Shown here: one piece after another, positions 1-13,084 of the stretch
How the letters are laid out: every line of letters starts with the position of its first letter
Position numbering within the stretch: position 1 is the stretch's first letter
DNA from: Glossina fuscipes
Lineage: Eukaryota; Arthropoda; Insecta; Diptera; Glossinidae
DNA length: 64,000 bases
Direction: 5' to 3'
NCBI RefSeq assembly: GCF_014805625.2
Contig: NW_023998415.1
Coordinates: 45,134,339 to 45,198,338, forward strand
Made by a program: the position numbers and the translations under genes
Notes under the pieces: generated by a model
The model's database searches: none
What the model was told of the DNA's origin: nothing
The model's input: the letters and a program-made list of their open reading frames with translations, nothing else

Positions 1-1055
1 CGTGTTTCGAATTGAGGAATTATTGCAAATTTGTTTTAAGGTTTTTTCATTCAACTGGCCCGACTTAATTTTCACCTCTTACGACGATATCTACGTAAAA
101 GGTCGAATAGTGCTTTTGATTTTTTAATATAAATAAATGGACCGACGCCGAATAATGGTTAACTTTATATGAGGAAATGCCGAATGTTCTATTACATACA
201 TACATATCTATCGTGTATAAGCATGCATATATATTTAGCATGCATTTACTGCAATCTAATGATGTTTCTGAGAAAAACATAGAGAGAATATTGGTAAAGG
301 TAGATAACTGAAATGTAAACTGAAGCATAAAACTGTCTTGGCAAACAATGTGTTTATGCAATAACTGTCAATTATAATGGACCACAAAGCACTTGCAAAT
401 ACGAATGCATACAACTAACCGTACGTATGTAAAGAATCTGTACATACAGATGTAAAATTTCAAAACAAAGAAAAAAAAATGTAGCCAAGTAAAGTAAGTA
501 AAGTGAAGTGAATCGAAGTGAGAATGACTTCGAACATTTTCTGCTCTGGCAAATGATTGACAGATTGTTTGAGAGCAAGCAACTGACCAGCCAACCGACA
601 GCAAACAAACGAATACTGATGAATTCCAGTTAAATAATAAATGTTGTTTACTAAAATTGTTGTTTATTCGAGAAATTCCAGTTAATTGTGTAGCAAAACA
701 ACAACAACAATAATATTAGTAATAACAACAATAAAAAATAAATAAACAAAAGCAGAAAAGAAAAATGATAGCAAATAACTAACAAAGAAAAGTAAAGAAT
801 GTTTTAACAGTTAATTTTTCATTTAACCAAGCGGTTGTGGAAAAATACATTAAAAAATAAATTTTTTTTTTTTTAAATATTAAAAAAAAAAAAAAAACAA
901 ACAAACAAACAAACAAACAAAGAAAGAAAAAATGTTTCAAAAATTTATTTTTCAATTAACTGCATATTGAAAATGTATTTTTCAACTTTTTTTATGGGCA
1001 CATTTTCTCTGAATCATTAAAAGCCAAATAATATACACTATTCATATATAAAGGC

Positions 1056-1097
<42 letters not shown>

Positions 1098-1400
1098 TTT
1101 ATTATAAACGAAATGTTGAACTTTAAATGATTGCGTGTAGTAGGTCTGGTCTGGTCTGGTCTGGTCTTTTTGAGTAATGCTCCTTCGTTTTATGCGGCAC
1201 AATCAAGCCTTTGAGAAATTGTTGACTTGCTTGCAATCGCTAAATGAAATTCTTATAGGTTGCAAGTTTCATTGTTTCACTGTTTCTCTGTCATTTCGGG
1301 ATAAGTATTTAAGATTTATGGTTTGACGTCTTGAAAGCATTAACAGCTACTCTCAATAATTTTGACAGATTACAAATTATTAAAAAACAATAACACGTCT
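1..1400. other. Non-coding AT-rich stretch
   Basis: No supported gene. The open frames here are short and carry no recognisable domain. It holds A-rich and T-rich runs, a CAAA repeat at about 897-920, an (AT)n tract at 1064-1094 and five GGTCT units at 1143-1167. It could be intergenic or intronic; the sequence does not decide. Confidence 0.6.
1143..1167. repeat. (GGTCT)5 pentanucleotide microsatellite
   Basis: Five perfect consecutive GGTCT units followed by a T run. It is GC-richer than the surrounding AT-rich DNA. Confidence 0.9.
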
Positions 1401-1407
1401 ATAAAGT

Positions 1408-1446
<39 letters not shown>
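1408..1446. repeat. (TAG)13 trinucleotide microsatellite
   Basis: Thirteen perfect TAG units. One strand reads as stop codons, so it is not coding in that frame. Confidence 0.95.
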
Positions 1447-1449
<3 letters not shown>

Positions 1450-1689
1450 AAAGATAATCGAAATAGGCAGTCGTTGTGGTAGAATTTGTAGTAGTTGCGG
1501 TCTTAAGCAGAATTCAACATAATCGTCAAGCACTTAATGGTATTTAAAGTGAGTCATACGATTGGATAATGAGACGTAAAAATTCTGATGAAATTGAAAA
1601 ATTAAGCAAAATCAGAACTTCTCATATCTACTATATTGAAATACAAAATATAATCCCCGTTCGATTTATTTATTTATTTTATTTATTTA

Positions 1690-2650
1690 ACTGTAGGTTT
1701 AGCGAGGATTACCCCCAAAAAGATTAATAACAACTGCGCAAGTTAAGTCGTGTAACCATAATTAATCGACTTGGGTTAAGCTGTGTTAGCAACAAATCTA
1801 AGCCAACTCATATAAGAGTCGTGGCCTAAGGGAGTTATTTGCAGGGAAGGATCGGAAATAACCGAAAAAGAGAAAGCAAAGATCTTGTATCCCAACGAAG
1901 ATTTTTAACTAATCTGCTGATGTTCCTAATGTGTTAGATCGTCCAAGCAAGCCCTTCAAATATGTTTACGTCATCGTCGACTTGATGGCATCCCGATCCT
2001 ATGAGCCGCTGCAAATACCTGTTATCGACGACGACTAGCCTTGACGAGGTGTTTACCGAGCGTACATTTTGGCTATTGTCGTTCTCGAATAGCTATTGAG
2101 GATCTCGTCCTTTCCGATTCATTATCGGCCGGATATCTTTGGTAGAGCTGACGAACCACTATCAATGGCATCTTCTCTGGAGAAGTGATGAATGAGTGAT
2201 GATGAAATAAGATGATTGATATGCCTGGGTAATCGGAAATCTCCTATTCGGACGGGTAAAGCGTCCAGCTAGGCAGGTTCGTTCTTGCGACGCTTGCCAT
2301 ATATATTACTGTATTCCGATAGTGAAATACCAGTACACCAAATCAAACACAAGCTGCTCAGTGGAGCTATCAGATTAAAGAGTAGCGACTACTCGTCCAG
2401 ACATCGCTTTTACCATATTCCAGCTGCGTATCTATCTATCTATCTATCTATGTTGATGCATGAATGCACTTACATTGCTTTGGGTAACTTATTTTGGAGC
2501 ATAGTTTTGAGCCCGCTTTGAAACCAGCGCACTGCTAAGTTGAATAGACGCCACTGCCATTTCAAATCAGTCACAGCGATCACAAAGCCTATAGATCTGA
2601 TTGGCTACTGAGCAGTGAGTTCCGGCTTAACTTCCCCATCTATTCTCTTA
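1690..2650. other. GC-richer unclassified block
   Basis: About 1 kb with clearly fewer A/T homopolymers and more GC than its flanks, and a (TCTA)5 tract at 2431-2450. The frames are broken by stops every few dozen codons. The one listed frame of 78 codons (2285-2521, +) runs through the tetranucleotide repeat and shows no domain. It may be an old, decayed mobile element or a conserved non-coding region. I do not recognise it. Confidence 0.35.
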
Positions 2651-3550
2651 ACCTCCGACTGCTCACACGTCTATATAATAAAAATTATGAACACCTTTGC
2701 TTTCCGTGTTGTTTGCTTGTTGCTCGTAAACTACACCAGATACACGATATAATTTTTGCACCAAATTAATCCACAAAAATGGAATGACAGTGATGGCTAT
2801 GAAAAATTCGGTCACAACCGGATATCATTTTCTTACTTCTTTGAATATTGATTGACCCGATATTATGTATATTAAATGTAGTTAGAACAATTTAAACACA
2901 AACTTTCTTAACTTGAGTTACCTACAGGAGCCTCAAACACATATACACGCGATCAAATACAACCTTCTCGAAATGTTTGTTGTTATACGTATTGCGCGCT
3001 TACATGCTATATATAAAATACATCGACAAATATTATTGTACCTGTAAGCAGTACGTACATGAAAGCATTTGTAAGTCATATTAACTCTCATTTATCTGCT
3101 CTTTGTTCTCAGTTATATCTGTTAAAATGTACAAAAGTGAATATTGAAGGCCAGCAAACACAAACGCACACATATTTGTCGATTATTAGCTTTACTACTT
3201 CACTAAGCTTTACAAAAAAAAAAAAAAAATTGTGACCTTAACCTTACACACTTAACCTGAGTGCGTGTGTCCATAATATTGAAGACAATTTCCGTATCGA
3301 TTGGTATTTCAACGTTTAGTCATTCAATCACTCACTCATCATGAATTATTTAAATTCTTTTATATTTTTATTAGTTTTGTATTTTGACTTTTGTTGACGT
3401 TTTCTTTATTGAAATGAAGACAAATCACTTTTCATCGTGCTTACCATCACCTGGCGGCAATTATACGTGAAAGACGATAGACACGTAAACCTCTATCCAG
3501 ATCTGTGCATACACATGGTCGCTTTAACAAACGTTTTATGAGTTCCGGAT
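2651..3550. other. Non-coding AT-rich stretch
   Basis: No supported gene. It contains short poly(A) runs (around 3213-3229) and no frame of note. Confidence 0.6.
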
Positions 3551-3557
3551 AAACATG

Positions 3558-4265
3558 TTTTTATACCCATCATCGAACGATGACGTGTATATTCATTTTG
3601 TCACAACGTTTGCAACGCCCTTAGGGTAGGCTCGGAGGCCCCACAAACTATATATATATATATATATGTTCCTGATCAATATGAAATTCCAAGTCGATTT
3701 AAACAAATCTATTTGTCCTGTTGTTCATTCGTGTGTCCGTCCGTCTACGTAATGATTGTTGTAAACATTCTCCTGGCGGTAAACATGAAGCTATCGACTT
3801 CAAATTTGGCAGAGACATTGAAACCTTTTGCACGCAGTTTGGTGTTGAAAAAAAATCGAAAACATTCGAAGAACACGCCTACAGTATTACGTAGAGTGAG
3901 AACACCTCTGTTTTTCAAAAGGAATGAAAAATTGTTTTTTGACCCATTACTCATAAACTATAGCAGACAAATATACAAAAAAATTTCACAAGTCAGTATC
4001 TGTGATAAACATTCTCCCGCCTACAAATTTGCAAAAGAATTTGAAATTGATCTAAACTTTTGAAAGGACACGCCTACAACGCCCACATGCCTCTACGACA
4101 AAAACCTTTAAAAACATTTTAAAAACGGAAAATATCAGCCGCACCCACTCCATATTATAGAGGATGAAAATTTAGTTCTTTGATTTTTTTTTTATGTTTT
4201 CCAGGATAACGGTGTTGAGTGTAAATGCTTCAATCACGACTGAATATAATTTTCTTCGTTGTTTA
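3558..4265 (+). repeat. Dispersed repeat, near full-length copy A
   Basis: Interspersed repeat of about 700 bp, used here to define the + orientation. The head is TTATACCCATCATCGAACGA, followed by TTTGTCAC and TTTGCAAC boxes, a (TA)n tract (3649-3667), TGATCA, a GTCGATTTAAA motif and a GTCCGTCCGTCT motif near 3737. The body includes ATTCTCC and CACGCCTACAACGCCCAC. The tail, near 4237-4264, is the reverse complement of the tail of the copy at 47005-47846. The 116-codon frame inside it is non-functional and only reflects the repeat. I associate this consensus with fly genomes but cannot name the class from sequence alone. Confidence 0.75.
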
Positions 4266-5730
4266 ATTTCAAAGATAACAATTTAGGATTCTTTTGTAAC
4301 AACATCTCTCTTAATAAACGGATGAATTGAAGTATTGACCAGATTAATATATATTGAAAGCCTTAGCAAATTTATGGTATATGCTATTGACAGGAGTCTC
4401 GAATATTGCTCGTTTAGTGAACACAAGTGTCAGTCCAAATTTTAAAGTTTCAATCGTTTAGTAATTCGTGAGTGAACCTTTTTCAAGTATATAAAACAAT
4501 CTGATGATACATACTGAGCACTTATGAATACCGTTGCATCTTCTTTTTTCTTCCGATTATGACTCTCCGTTAGAGCAGCAGCGAAGAGCAATTACCTTCA
4601 TGCTTGGCCTAACAAATTCATAATTCCACAGGAATTTAAAAGTATTCCTTGGTTTTCTGAAATTCCCGAAGTTCGGTTTATTCAGGGGAATGACGCCTTT
4701 CCATAGTAGTAGCGAAAATTTCAGCTTTTTTACCACCTGACATAAATGAATTTTCTTAACACTTGATTGTTATATAATTTGATAGATCAAGTTTATCAGC
4801 AATTACCTTTAACTGTATAGTGAAAAATGAAGTGAATTGACTTGAATGAATTATGTGAGTTCATGTGGTGTTGGCTACTGAAACATTTCTTTGCTCATTT
4901 GTTTCATTCCTTTATTTATTTGTTCGATATCAGAAATGATTGTCCGAAATAATTGTTTTCACATTAGTCATTATTGCTGTTAACAATAACCCTGAATGCA
5001 ATTGCCCTGATTGGTATATAGAACGGTTTCTCTCTATTAGGCCGGCCGGTCAGTTGTATTATAGCAACAAAAAAAAAACAAAAAAACAACAAAGGATAAG
5101 AAGTCAGTAAAATAAACATTTCCCTTATACATCTATACGATACGACACTATTATTGTTTTTGGAGTGGATGTGTGTGAAGGTTCAAGTATTAGCAAGTTT
5201 TAAAGTAATAAGTTATACGCAATTTTTAACGATGTGTAAGCAAATTTTACATAAATGAAGAAACTAAATAAAACTTTCTATCCCAACAACAACAATTTTA
5301 TATAAATAAAATAAAATGGTTTCTTATTGCAAACGAAAAGAAAAAGAGTAGTTTAAAGAGAGAGAGAGAGAAAAGAGAGACCAACAAAGGAAAAACGGAA
5401 CACACACGACAAATATGTGCACAAATGATTGCAATGATTAAAAAAGTTCGCAAAGAAAATTAAGCTGAAACGTGAAATAAAATGCACACAACAAACTATT
5501 GATAGACATTTTATGGAGTGAATGTAGTATAATGGTGTTTGTACTGAAGTTTTATTCCTTAGACAACAACACCAATAACATGATCACATTGCTTAACTCA
5601 CTGACTGAATGACTGACTGCACAGTAGTGATAAAAACAAACGAGTCCATGATTTGTTGACATGTTATGTCTATAACAAAAAAAAATAAAAAAATAAAATA
5701 AAAAAAAATAAAAAAACAAATAATCCCAAA

Positions 5731-5761
<31 letters not shown>

Positions 5762-6088
5762 AGAAAAATAGAAAGAACGAAGTGTTTTGTCCATAAATCC
5801 TCACAGCAACATCAACGACAACAAACATAACAGAATAACTGAACAACAGGCAGTTGGTATGTGGTTAACATCAATGGGGACAAATGCGCAAATATGTGTA
5901 TGCATGCATGTATCTATATTTGTATACATATTATTTAGACATATATATATATATATATATATATTTCGATTTGATGCTATTTCAGAGCATGGTTTGTAAA
6001 TATCTATATCTAACTAAGCTTCTAAGTTACTTTACATTACATACATACTCATATATATATATATATATTCGTTTTTTCAGTATATACC

Positions 6089-6128
<40 letters not shown>

Positions 6129-6754
6129 TGCGTGTGTGCTTGGGTATTGCCCCGTTTAAATTGAGCAGCACTCATTATATGTGGAGCAGATAATTTGCCG
6201 CAAATTACATTTTCTTTGTAAGAGCAACAGTAACAACACCAACAAAAAGCAACACCAAGAAGAACAAGCGACTTGCCTTTTATTACTTTTGATATGTAGT
6301 CATGACAGTGACCATATAAGCCACAGACACCAACCACAGCTATCAGTAGTTCTAATAGTAGTAGTATAATACAACAACTACGTACCTTCGTTGAGTACAT
6401 AAACCAACAACCATTTCACAGAATTGTTGATTATATTCCACGCTCTAGTTTGAAAATAACAAATAACAGATGAAAAAACCAAAAAAAAAAAAAAAGAAGA
6501 GGAATCAGTTCCATCATTCCTTAAGCATCAACAACAATACAGTGAACAGAAAGATAGTCTTTTCCTTGCTTGATTCGTACTGCTATGGCTGGCTATTGCT
6601 GACGCTTTCCTACAAATTTTCAATAAAGTTGGTATGAAATTATCGAGTTTTTTTTCTCCCCCCCCCCTCATATATATCTATCCGGTATGTATTGCTTTTT
6701 TTTAATATAAAATGATTTGGCACTTGTTATCTCTATGGTGCTTTTTTACTTTTC

Positions 6755-6762
<8 letters not shown>

Positions 6763-6798
<36 letters not shown>
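6763..6798. repeat. Poly(T) tract, 36 bases
   Basis: An uninterrupted T run. On the minus strand it would be a poly(A) tail-like tract, but no retroelement body was recognised beside it. Confidence 0.9.
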
Positions 6799-6799
<1 letters not shown>

Positions 6800-7505
6800 T
6801 TTGTATGTGTATGTGATCGTTGTTGTTATTGCTATTAAATTTTGCTGTCGTGTTAGATGCACTGCATTAGTTACCCTATGCAACTGTTTCGTTGCGCACT
6901 CTTTTGGCAATATCTTTGGGTATGTGTGTGTGTATGTGTGTTTATGTGTATGTAAATGTGTGTACAATTGTTTTACAATCATACTTGAATTCTAGCTGCT
7001 TTCCGTACAACTGTCAATTATTTTAGCCTAAAGTGGCGATGACTTGCCAGCGTGTAATACTTAGTGCGGTCAGTCTAATGCTATATTTACACATTTGTCT
7101 CAGTTCACTCGCTGACTGACTTCTCGAACATACAAAGTAAAGCAAAGAATTGACATGTAAAAGCAACAATAACAACAACAATAAAAACTCATCTTATTAG
7201 TCTCGGATGTCGTTATTGGTAAATATTAGGTTTGAAATTATATGTACAGCAAGCAGCGCAGCAGTAATGCTTAACCCACACATTCATTTCTTTCTCTGTT
7301 AGTTAGTCAACCTTCAACACTTTCAATTATCAATTCTGCATAGCATGAGCTTTCCTTTTTTTCATCCAATTTTTTTTTTCGCCCCCCCCCTCTCCATCCG
7401 CGCCCCTTCTTTCTTCTTTTCATTGTTGGCTTTTTCCCTTCAATACAATTTAAATGTTTGCCAACAATTGCATAAAATATTGTAATTGCAATTATTTCTC
7501 GTTGC

Positions 7506-7509
<4 letters not shown>

Positions 7510-7552
<43 letters not shown>
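7510..7552. repeat. (TC)n microsatellite
   Basis: About 21 TC units inside a longer pyrimidine-rich zone (7500-7620). Confidence 0.95.
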
Positions 7553-7554
<2 letters not shown>

Positions 7555-8004
7555 CTTTTCTCTCTTTGTCAATCTATTTCTCTCGCGCCCGCATTTCTAT
7601 GTCTCTCCATCTCTGTCTCCCTTAATCTGACGCGATGCCTTCAATGTCTGCTCGCAAACAACGTCAATGCATTCATTGTCTTCATCAATTGTTATTATCG
7701 TCATCGCTGTGTTGTGTTGAGTGCTGAATGTTGAATGTTGAATATACGTATTATTATTACTATTATTGTTATTATTATTATTGCAAATTAACGCTGGCTC
7801 GATATTCAATTGTAATCAATTTGTGTGAAAATCGCTCTTGTTTTGTCAATTGTTAATTATAACGATGATTGCTTTACTTTTATGCGCTTTCTCTCTTCCA
7901 CAGTTGCATTACAAATTTATTGCTTGTGACACCCGGGGATCAATTTTTATTGAATGACAATCAGAATTATTGAAAACGAATTAAAAAAAAAAAGAGAACA
8001 ATAA

Positions 8005-8031
8005 GATGATGATGATGATGATGATGATGAT
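8005..8031. repeat. (GAT)9 microsatellite
   Basis: Nine perfect GAT units. Confidence 0.95.
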
Positions 8032-8384
8032 GAGAACGAATTATGGATACCAATCGCATAGACATTGTCAACTTGTTATCTAACGGCGCGTGGACAAGTT
8101 GCACACAAGCTACCGTTCCTATCTTTAGGAAGCCCGTTGAAACCGATATGAGAACATATTATTATATTATAATGTAAATAATGCAAAATTAGTTTTACGG
8201 CAAATCATGAATTAATGAAATTTTTAACCCGAACACGATAATCGAAATATTGGCGCGCTTTGTAGCAATCTGATAGGGAAGAGAAATCGAAAGTCTCATC
8301 AAGGATAATTACAAAATGATTTTTAGATCGATTTAGTAATGTACGCCCACCTATGGTTGCCGATCACCGTAAGAGGGCGCTATA

Positions 8385-8760
8385 CTCATTTTGCATTCTT
8401 CCAAAATATATGTGTAAGACCTAAAAGGACGCTTCAAAGCCCCTATAAAGTATATATATATTTTTAATCAACGCTATTTTCTGAGTTGATTTATTCAAGT
8501 CCATCCATCTGTGTCTCTGTGTCTGTGTGTCGTGCCTTTTTGGCATTCCCCTGGTCGCAAGAATGAAGACATCGTCTTCAAATTTTGTAGAAACATTTTA
8601 AGTTTCTGGGTCATTGGAAGGAGTGAGTCACTTTTAAAATGAATATGGTAGACGCCTGCGGTTACTTGTTTCGTAATAATGCCAGCGATATGGATATCAA
8701 ATAAAAGAACTGGGAGAGTAGATGCGATATTCAGCCCCCGCCAGAAACAACTTTCTTACT
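8385..8760 (+). repeat. Dispersed repeat, diverged copy B
   Basis: Same orientation as the copy at 3558. It keeps TATACTCATTTTGCATTCTT, CCCCTATAAAGTATATATAT, a GAGTTGATTTATTC-like box, a CCATCCATCTGTGTCTCTGT zone, CATTCCCCTGG and GAAGACATCGTCTTCAAATT in the same order as copy A. The 3' part (about 8630-8760) differs from copy A, so it belongs to another subfamily or is mosaic. Confidence 0.6.
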
Positions 8761-11700
8761 TAATTTTTTTCTCTTCGTAAATATTAAGATGAAGTATGCA
8801 ACACCAGGCACAATATTCACAGATTCTAAAATAAACGTAACAACTTCACAGATCGCATTAAGCTCAATGCCGAATATATTTCGAACGAAGTAAACTATAA
8901 TCAAATTTTATGTATATATGTACATATATGTACATATCGACTTATTTGCTTAATAAAGTCAATGTTGATATGAAACTTGACTAAAATATTGATTGGACGC
9001 ATCTCAATATTTACGTTAAGATAAGCTCACTGATATTCTCATAATTGATAGGAAACTACTACTAGGGGCTGATGGAGAGCCTAGATTCACTTGAACGCTT
9101 TACAAATTTCCTATATAATATTATGATCCGCTGATGTAACTGTAAGACTAATTAAGTACTTGATTAAATCTATGACAATCTAAATATCGTACAATTTTGT
9201 CCGAGTGCTTGACAGCAATTTCTATCATTTACTTATGCTAATGCATATGAAAGCTATCGGACATTTAACATTATCGTCATAAGAAATTAACCACAATTTG
9301 AAATTTTGCATTTACTACATTAAGATAGGTAGTTGAGGTTGGGAAACAGCATGTGAGTGTAGATTCTATAGTCATTTGTCTGCTGGAAACCTCAACATGT
9401 AGTCTGCTATCGTTCATAGTAAAAATTGATGTTATGTCGAGCACAAATTAAGCGGCTTTGTTTTATCATCAATTTGGCATTCCTGAGACAACTAAGCGAT
9501 TAGTTCAGCGCTCTCTTCATATCATTTCATAATAACAAGAAACAAATAAATAAATAAATTTCTCGCTTAAATTTTTATCCGCAGACAGACGTCTAGTAAC
9601 AAAACTTATGACATTGAAATACAACGGAACAGGGCAAACTCCATTCTAAGCCATACATTTGATGGAATTGGAATTGGGAAGTGTTGCTGCGTTGCTGTGT
9701 TAATGCAGCAAAATAGTTTCCGACCGTGACCTCGATTTAATGCAAAGTTGAGAAAAAACAACTTTTTTTCTGTTCTTTTTCAGCACAGTTCGTCACCTGC
9801 ATGTGCTGATCGTCACAAAAAACAAAGTTCGTGGAGAGGGACGGAGTATGATCGCAGCCTAGGATGTGCACATTAGTCTTTTGCTTATGGAGCATTCGCT
9901 ATGGGTGCGGCCGGATGTCAATCTACTTGAAGTATAGTATACCACAATAGGAACTGGGAGACCCCGGCTATATTAACTTTTGATAGTCACGCTTCTTATC
10001 TAGTTAGCCATGGGGTAGCCACATATGATATAGAAGACCCGCTGCAGTATGGCAGATCACTTTGCGACACCGAAATATATAATGGGCCATCAATAGCCAA
10101 TAAAACTGGGCAGGCAGTCTTTAATGTAATCATCGTATAATTCGATGCGATGTCACCGCGCATTGCGGTCTCTTGATTCATATGAATTTTTAAAGTAAGT
10201 TGGAAAAAACGCGTTTGAACCGTTCATATGTACGTCTGTATTACTTAAGCGATGAATCTACAGAGTTTGTAGGAAAACATTAAACGTTAAATAAGTAAAC
10301 GTTAGAAGCTATGTAAGCGTTTTTCCATGGTATGTTACGCACATGCTATAAGATAGAAAGGATAGAGTATAGCCAAGCTGTTTGTAGTTTTCTTGTTTGC
10401 TCTTCCGATAGCCATGATGACTGTGTTATTTTATATATATGTGTATATATATATTTAAATATCAGGCAGTTGTTTGCTTGTTTTTATTATTAGTTTTTTT
10501 TTTTTTTTTTATTGCAATTTTCAGCTTTCATAGCACGCGACTATCAAAATGATTTCTTTCATTTCCTTTTAATGAGGCCAGTTTCCTTTGCTCCTTAAAT
10601 GATGATGGGAGCACTTAAAGCTTCCGCAAGTGATAAAGTGACATTAAAAAGTTTTTCAAAATGTAAAATGAAAAGAAATGAAAGCGCATCATCACACCAG
10701 AAACATAATTCGAAGAATCCTAACGAAAAACATATGTCAAACTAGTAAAATTTATACGATTTCTTTGAAGTGAGGCCGAACATGCATACCAAAGCATCAA
10801 AAAAACCATGACATTTTATATCTGCGTATGTGCATGTATATACGAACGAATAAATGTGTGTCGGAGTTATTTTATAGCTTAAATAAATTTTTTTTTTTTT
10901 TTTTTTTTTTTTACGTTGTTAATTTTTTGCCTGCTTTTTGGAATTTACGATACACGCACCAGAGATTTGAAATCTTATTTAATTCGACCCATATATATGC
11001 GCATACACACGTATATCATTCATCTCACACCCATATATTTTTTATGAAAGCTTAACAATATATAAAATTTTTAAATGAATTCAAGTACAAAAAACGTCTC
11101 ACAAAGCAGTCATCATAAACAATAATAATGTTTTATGAATTTTTCCTTGAGCGGGAAATACAAATGCTTGCTTACTATAATATTCAGGCGTAAAAAAGAA
11201 GAAAATATATTTTATTATTAATCTTTTGTGTATGTATGCGAGTGTGAACGTGTGGATAAAATATTTTATAGTAAATTTATGGGATTTTTTTTTATTATTA
11301 TTATTTTTTTTTTTTTTTTCTCTATCCATTGCAGGCAGCGATACAAAGTTTGCCGTGTCATTGAATGATTATTTATAGACAATCTTTTATCTTTCTAAGG
11401 CGGGGGGAGGATCTTTCTCTCCCTTTCTATCTTCACCAATTCGAGGAATATAGTTTTTTTCTTGCACTTAGATAACGGAGCGGAAAAAATACTTGTCAAG
11501 TGGATAACATAATTAGCCAATAAACTTAGAACAGAATAGTTGAGATTGAAAACAGATCAGACCACTTGTATTCGTGTGAACGCGGTTTCCAAAGCCATAA
11601 GTTAAGATGCGATTCAAATCTCTTTATAACTTAGAATTCTCGCTAGATCTGCGTTCCGTTTAATTTAATACAATTTCCTCTGAAAGTTTCACGTGTGTGA

Positions 11701-11946
11701 TGCTTGCATTCAGTGGGGACTCGGTCGTCGGATATCAGCGCCGTACATAAGAACATATAAATTTTTCATCTTATCGATATTACGGAATTCCTGTCCGTCG
11801 AATTTAGCTCGTAGCTATGACTTTAATCCTATGCTGCGTATTTGTCGTTCCGTTGCTTTGTTTATATACCAATGGCTTCGGCTATTAAGTTCTACCTTGT
11901 GATACTACGCTTAAGAGTGAACGTTTAGAAAGAAACGGAGAGAACG

Positions 11947-11985
<39 letters not shown>

Positions 11986-12250
11986 GTGAGATAGGCAACA
12001 TATTTTATTTTATTCGTAGTTAGTTGACAGTTTAGTTATAATTAACCTATATTCGGAATACAGCTAATTAACAGCAAGCTTACCTACCAAGCATCCAAAA
12101 TATAAGGACAACTTTCGACCTTCACAAACTCACTAACTATTGCCTATGCAATAGTCGTTTAATTGCATTATTATGTGGGCACTTAAAATACTTTATGTTA
12201 AGTATTTCACTTTTTTACCCATTTTATACCCGAAATAGGCATAGATTATA
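8761..12250. other. Non-coding DNA, mostly unclassified
   Basis: No supported gene. 9580-10200 is somewhat GC-richer and may be a decayed element, but its frames are short (61 codons at most, minus 9996-10181) and unrecognised. Poly(T) runs lie near 10497-10510, 10889-10911 and 11308-11319. (GA)n lies at about 11950-11982. The 69-codon frame at 11693-11902 (+) shows no domain. Confidence 0.55.
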
Positions 12251-12255
12251 CCGAA

Positions 12256-12598
12256 TAACAAGTAAGAAAGTAATATTCGGCTGTGACCGAATCTCTCTTT
12301 TTTGTGCCTATCAACATTTTATTGAAAAAGGATACGCAAATTGCAGTATATTGCAGTCTATGCGCAATGAGCAAAACCGATATCTTCATTTTTGCTGACC
12401 AGGAGAATGTTTACCAAAGGCATATGACGAACAGACACACAGGCAAATGGTTAATGGAAACAAGCTTAAATCGATTCAAAACTTGATACTGATGCAGAGT
12501 ACGTATACATTATGTCGCCTCTCACTCTTTCTGTTTGAGTGTTGCAAACGTCTTGACAACGTACATATAAAACCTCGTCCTCCGATGTTGGGTATTTT
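12256..12598 (-). repeat. Dispersed repeat, copy C
   Basis: Reverse orientation to the copy at 3558. Reading along +, the tail-like box ACAAGTAAGAAAGTAATATT comes first (12259). Then come GGAGAATGTTTACC, an ACAGACACACAGGC zone, TTAAATCGATTCAAAACTTG, TGTTGCAAACGTCTTGACAA and a head-like end near 12598. The order mirrors copy A. The short frames across it are products of the repeat. Confidence 0.65.
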
Positions 12599-12599
12599 T

Positions 12600-13080
12600 T
12601 TTTTTTGCTTAGTACGCATACACTATAAGAATAAAAATTTGTATTTGCTGTGCCTATACGAAAGTAGGAAAAGTCGCTCCCGCCTACACCCAACTAATAT
12701 GATAAGAGATTTTAAATACTTTTGAATAAAGCTGACAAGTATGGAACACATGTCCGTAACCGAACATAAATTTCTCGATTTGTTTAATATTCATTTTATT
12801 ATTATGCCATCAAGAGTTAAGTTTACCTACTTCTCCGTTGCTGGCAGACAAATGTGTTCATGTGGATGCAGGCGCATTATTTATTTCGTGTATTCGAAAA
12901 ATCAACAACAAATTGACATGAATTACACATCGTAAATGATGTCAATATTGTTGCTGCTCCTGAAAGAAAATTTCGCATGATTACCTGATATGTACCTCAA
13001 AGATGTAAGTCACTTGCGGATACCATCATAATATAAAAAAAAAGAGAGAGCACAAAAAATAAAATTATTTTCACATCTCA
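12600..13080. other. Non-coding stretch before the MITE
   Basis: Nothing supported. Two short + frames (12447-12725, 12741-12935) have no domain, and the first overlaps the dispersed repeat. Confidence 0.5.
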
Positions 13081-13084
13081 AATA

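Larger units (their letters stand above)
4270..8380. other. Non-coding DNA rich in simple repeats
   Basis: No supported gene. It has AT dinucleotide tracts at 5730-5752, 5940-5964, 6050-6068 and 6088-6129, a run of 36 T at 6763-6798, (TC)n at about 7510-7552 and (GAT)9 at 8005-8031. The open frames here encode Ile-Tyr, Phe or Leu-Ser low-complexity peptides and are artefacts of these tracts. Confidence 0.6.

Noticed and set aside
3713..4063. 116-codon + open frame
   Set aside because: It lies inside the dispersed repeat, and the corresponding stretch of the other near full-length copy does not preserve a frame as far as I can see.
5884..6159. Open frames of Ile/Tyr-rich peptides
   Set aside because: They are readings of (AT)n microsatellites, not proteins.
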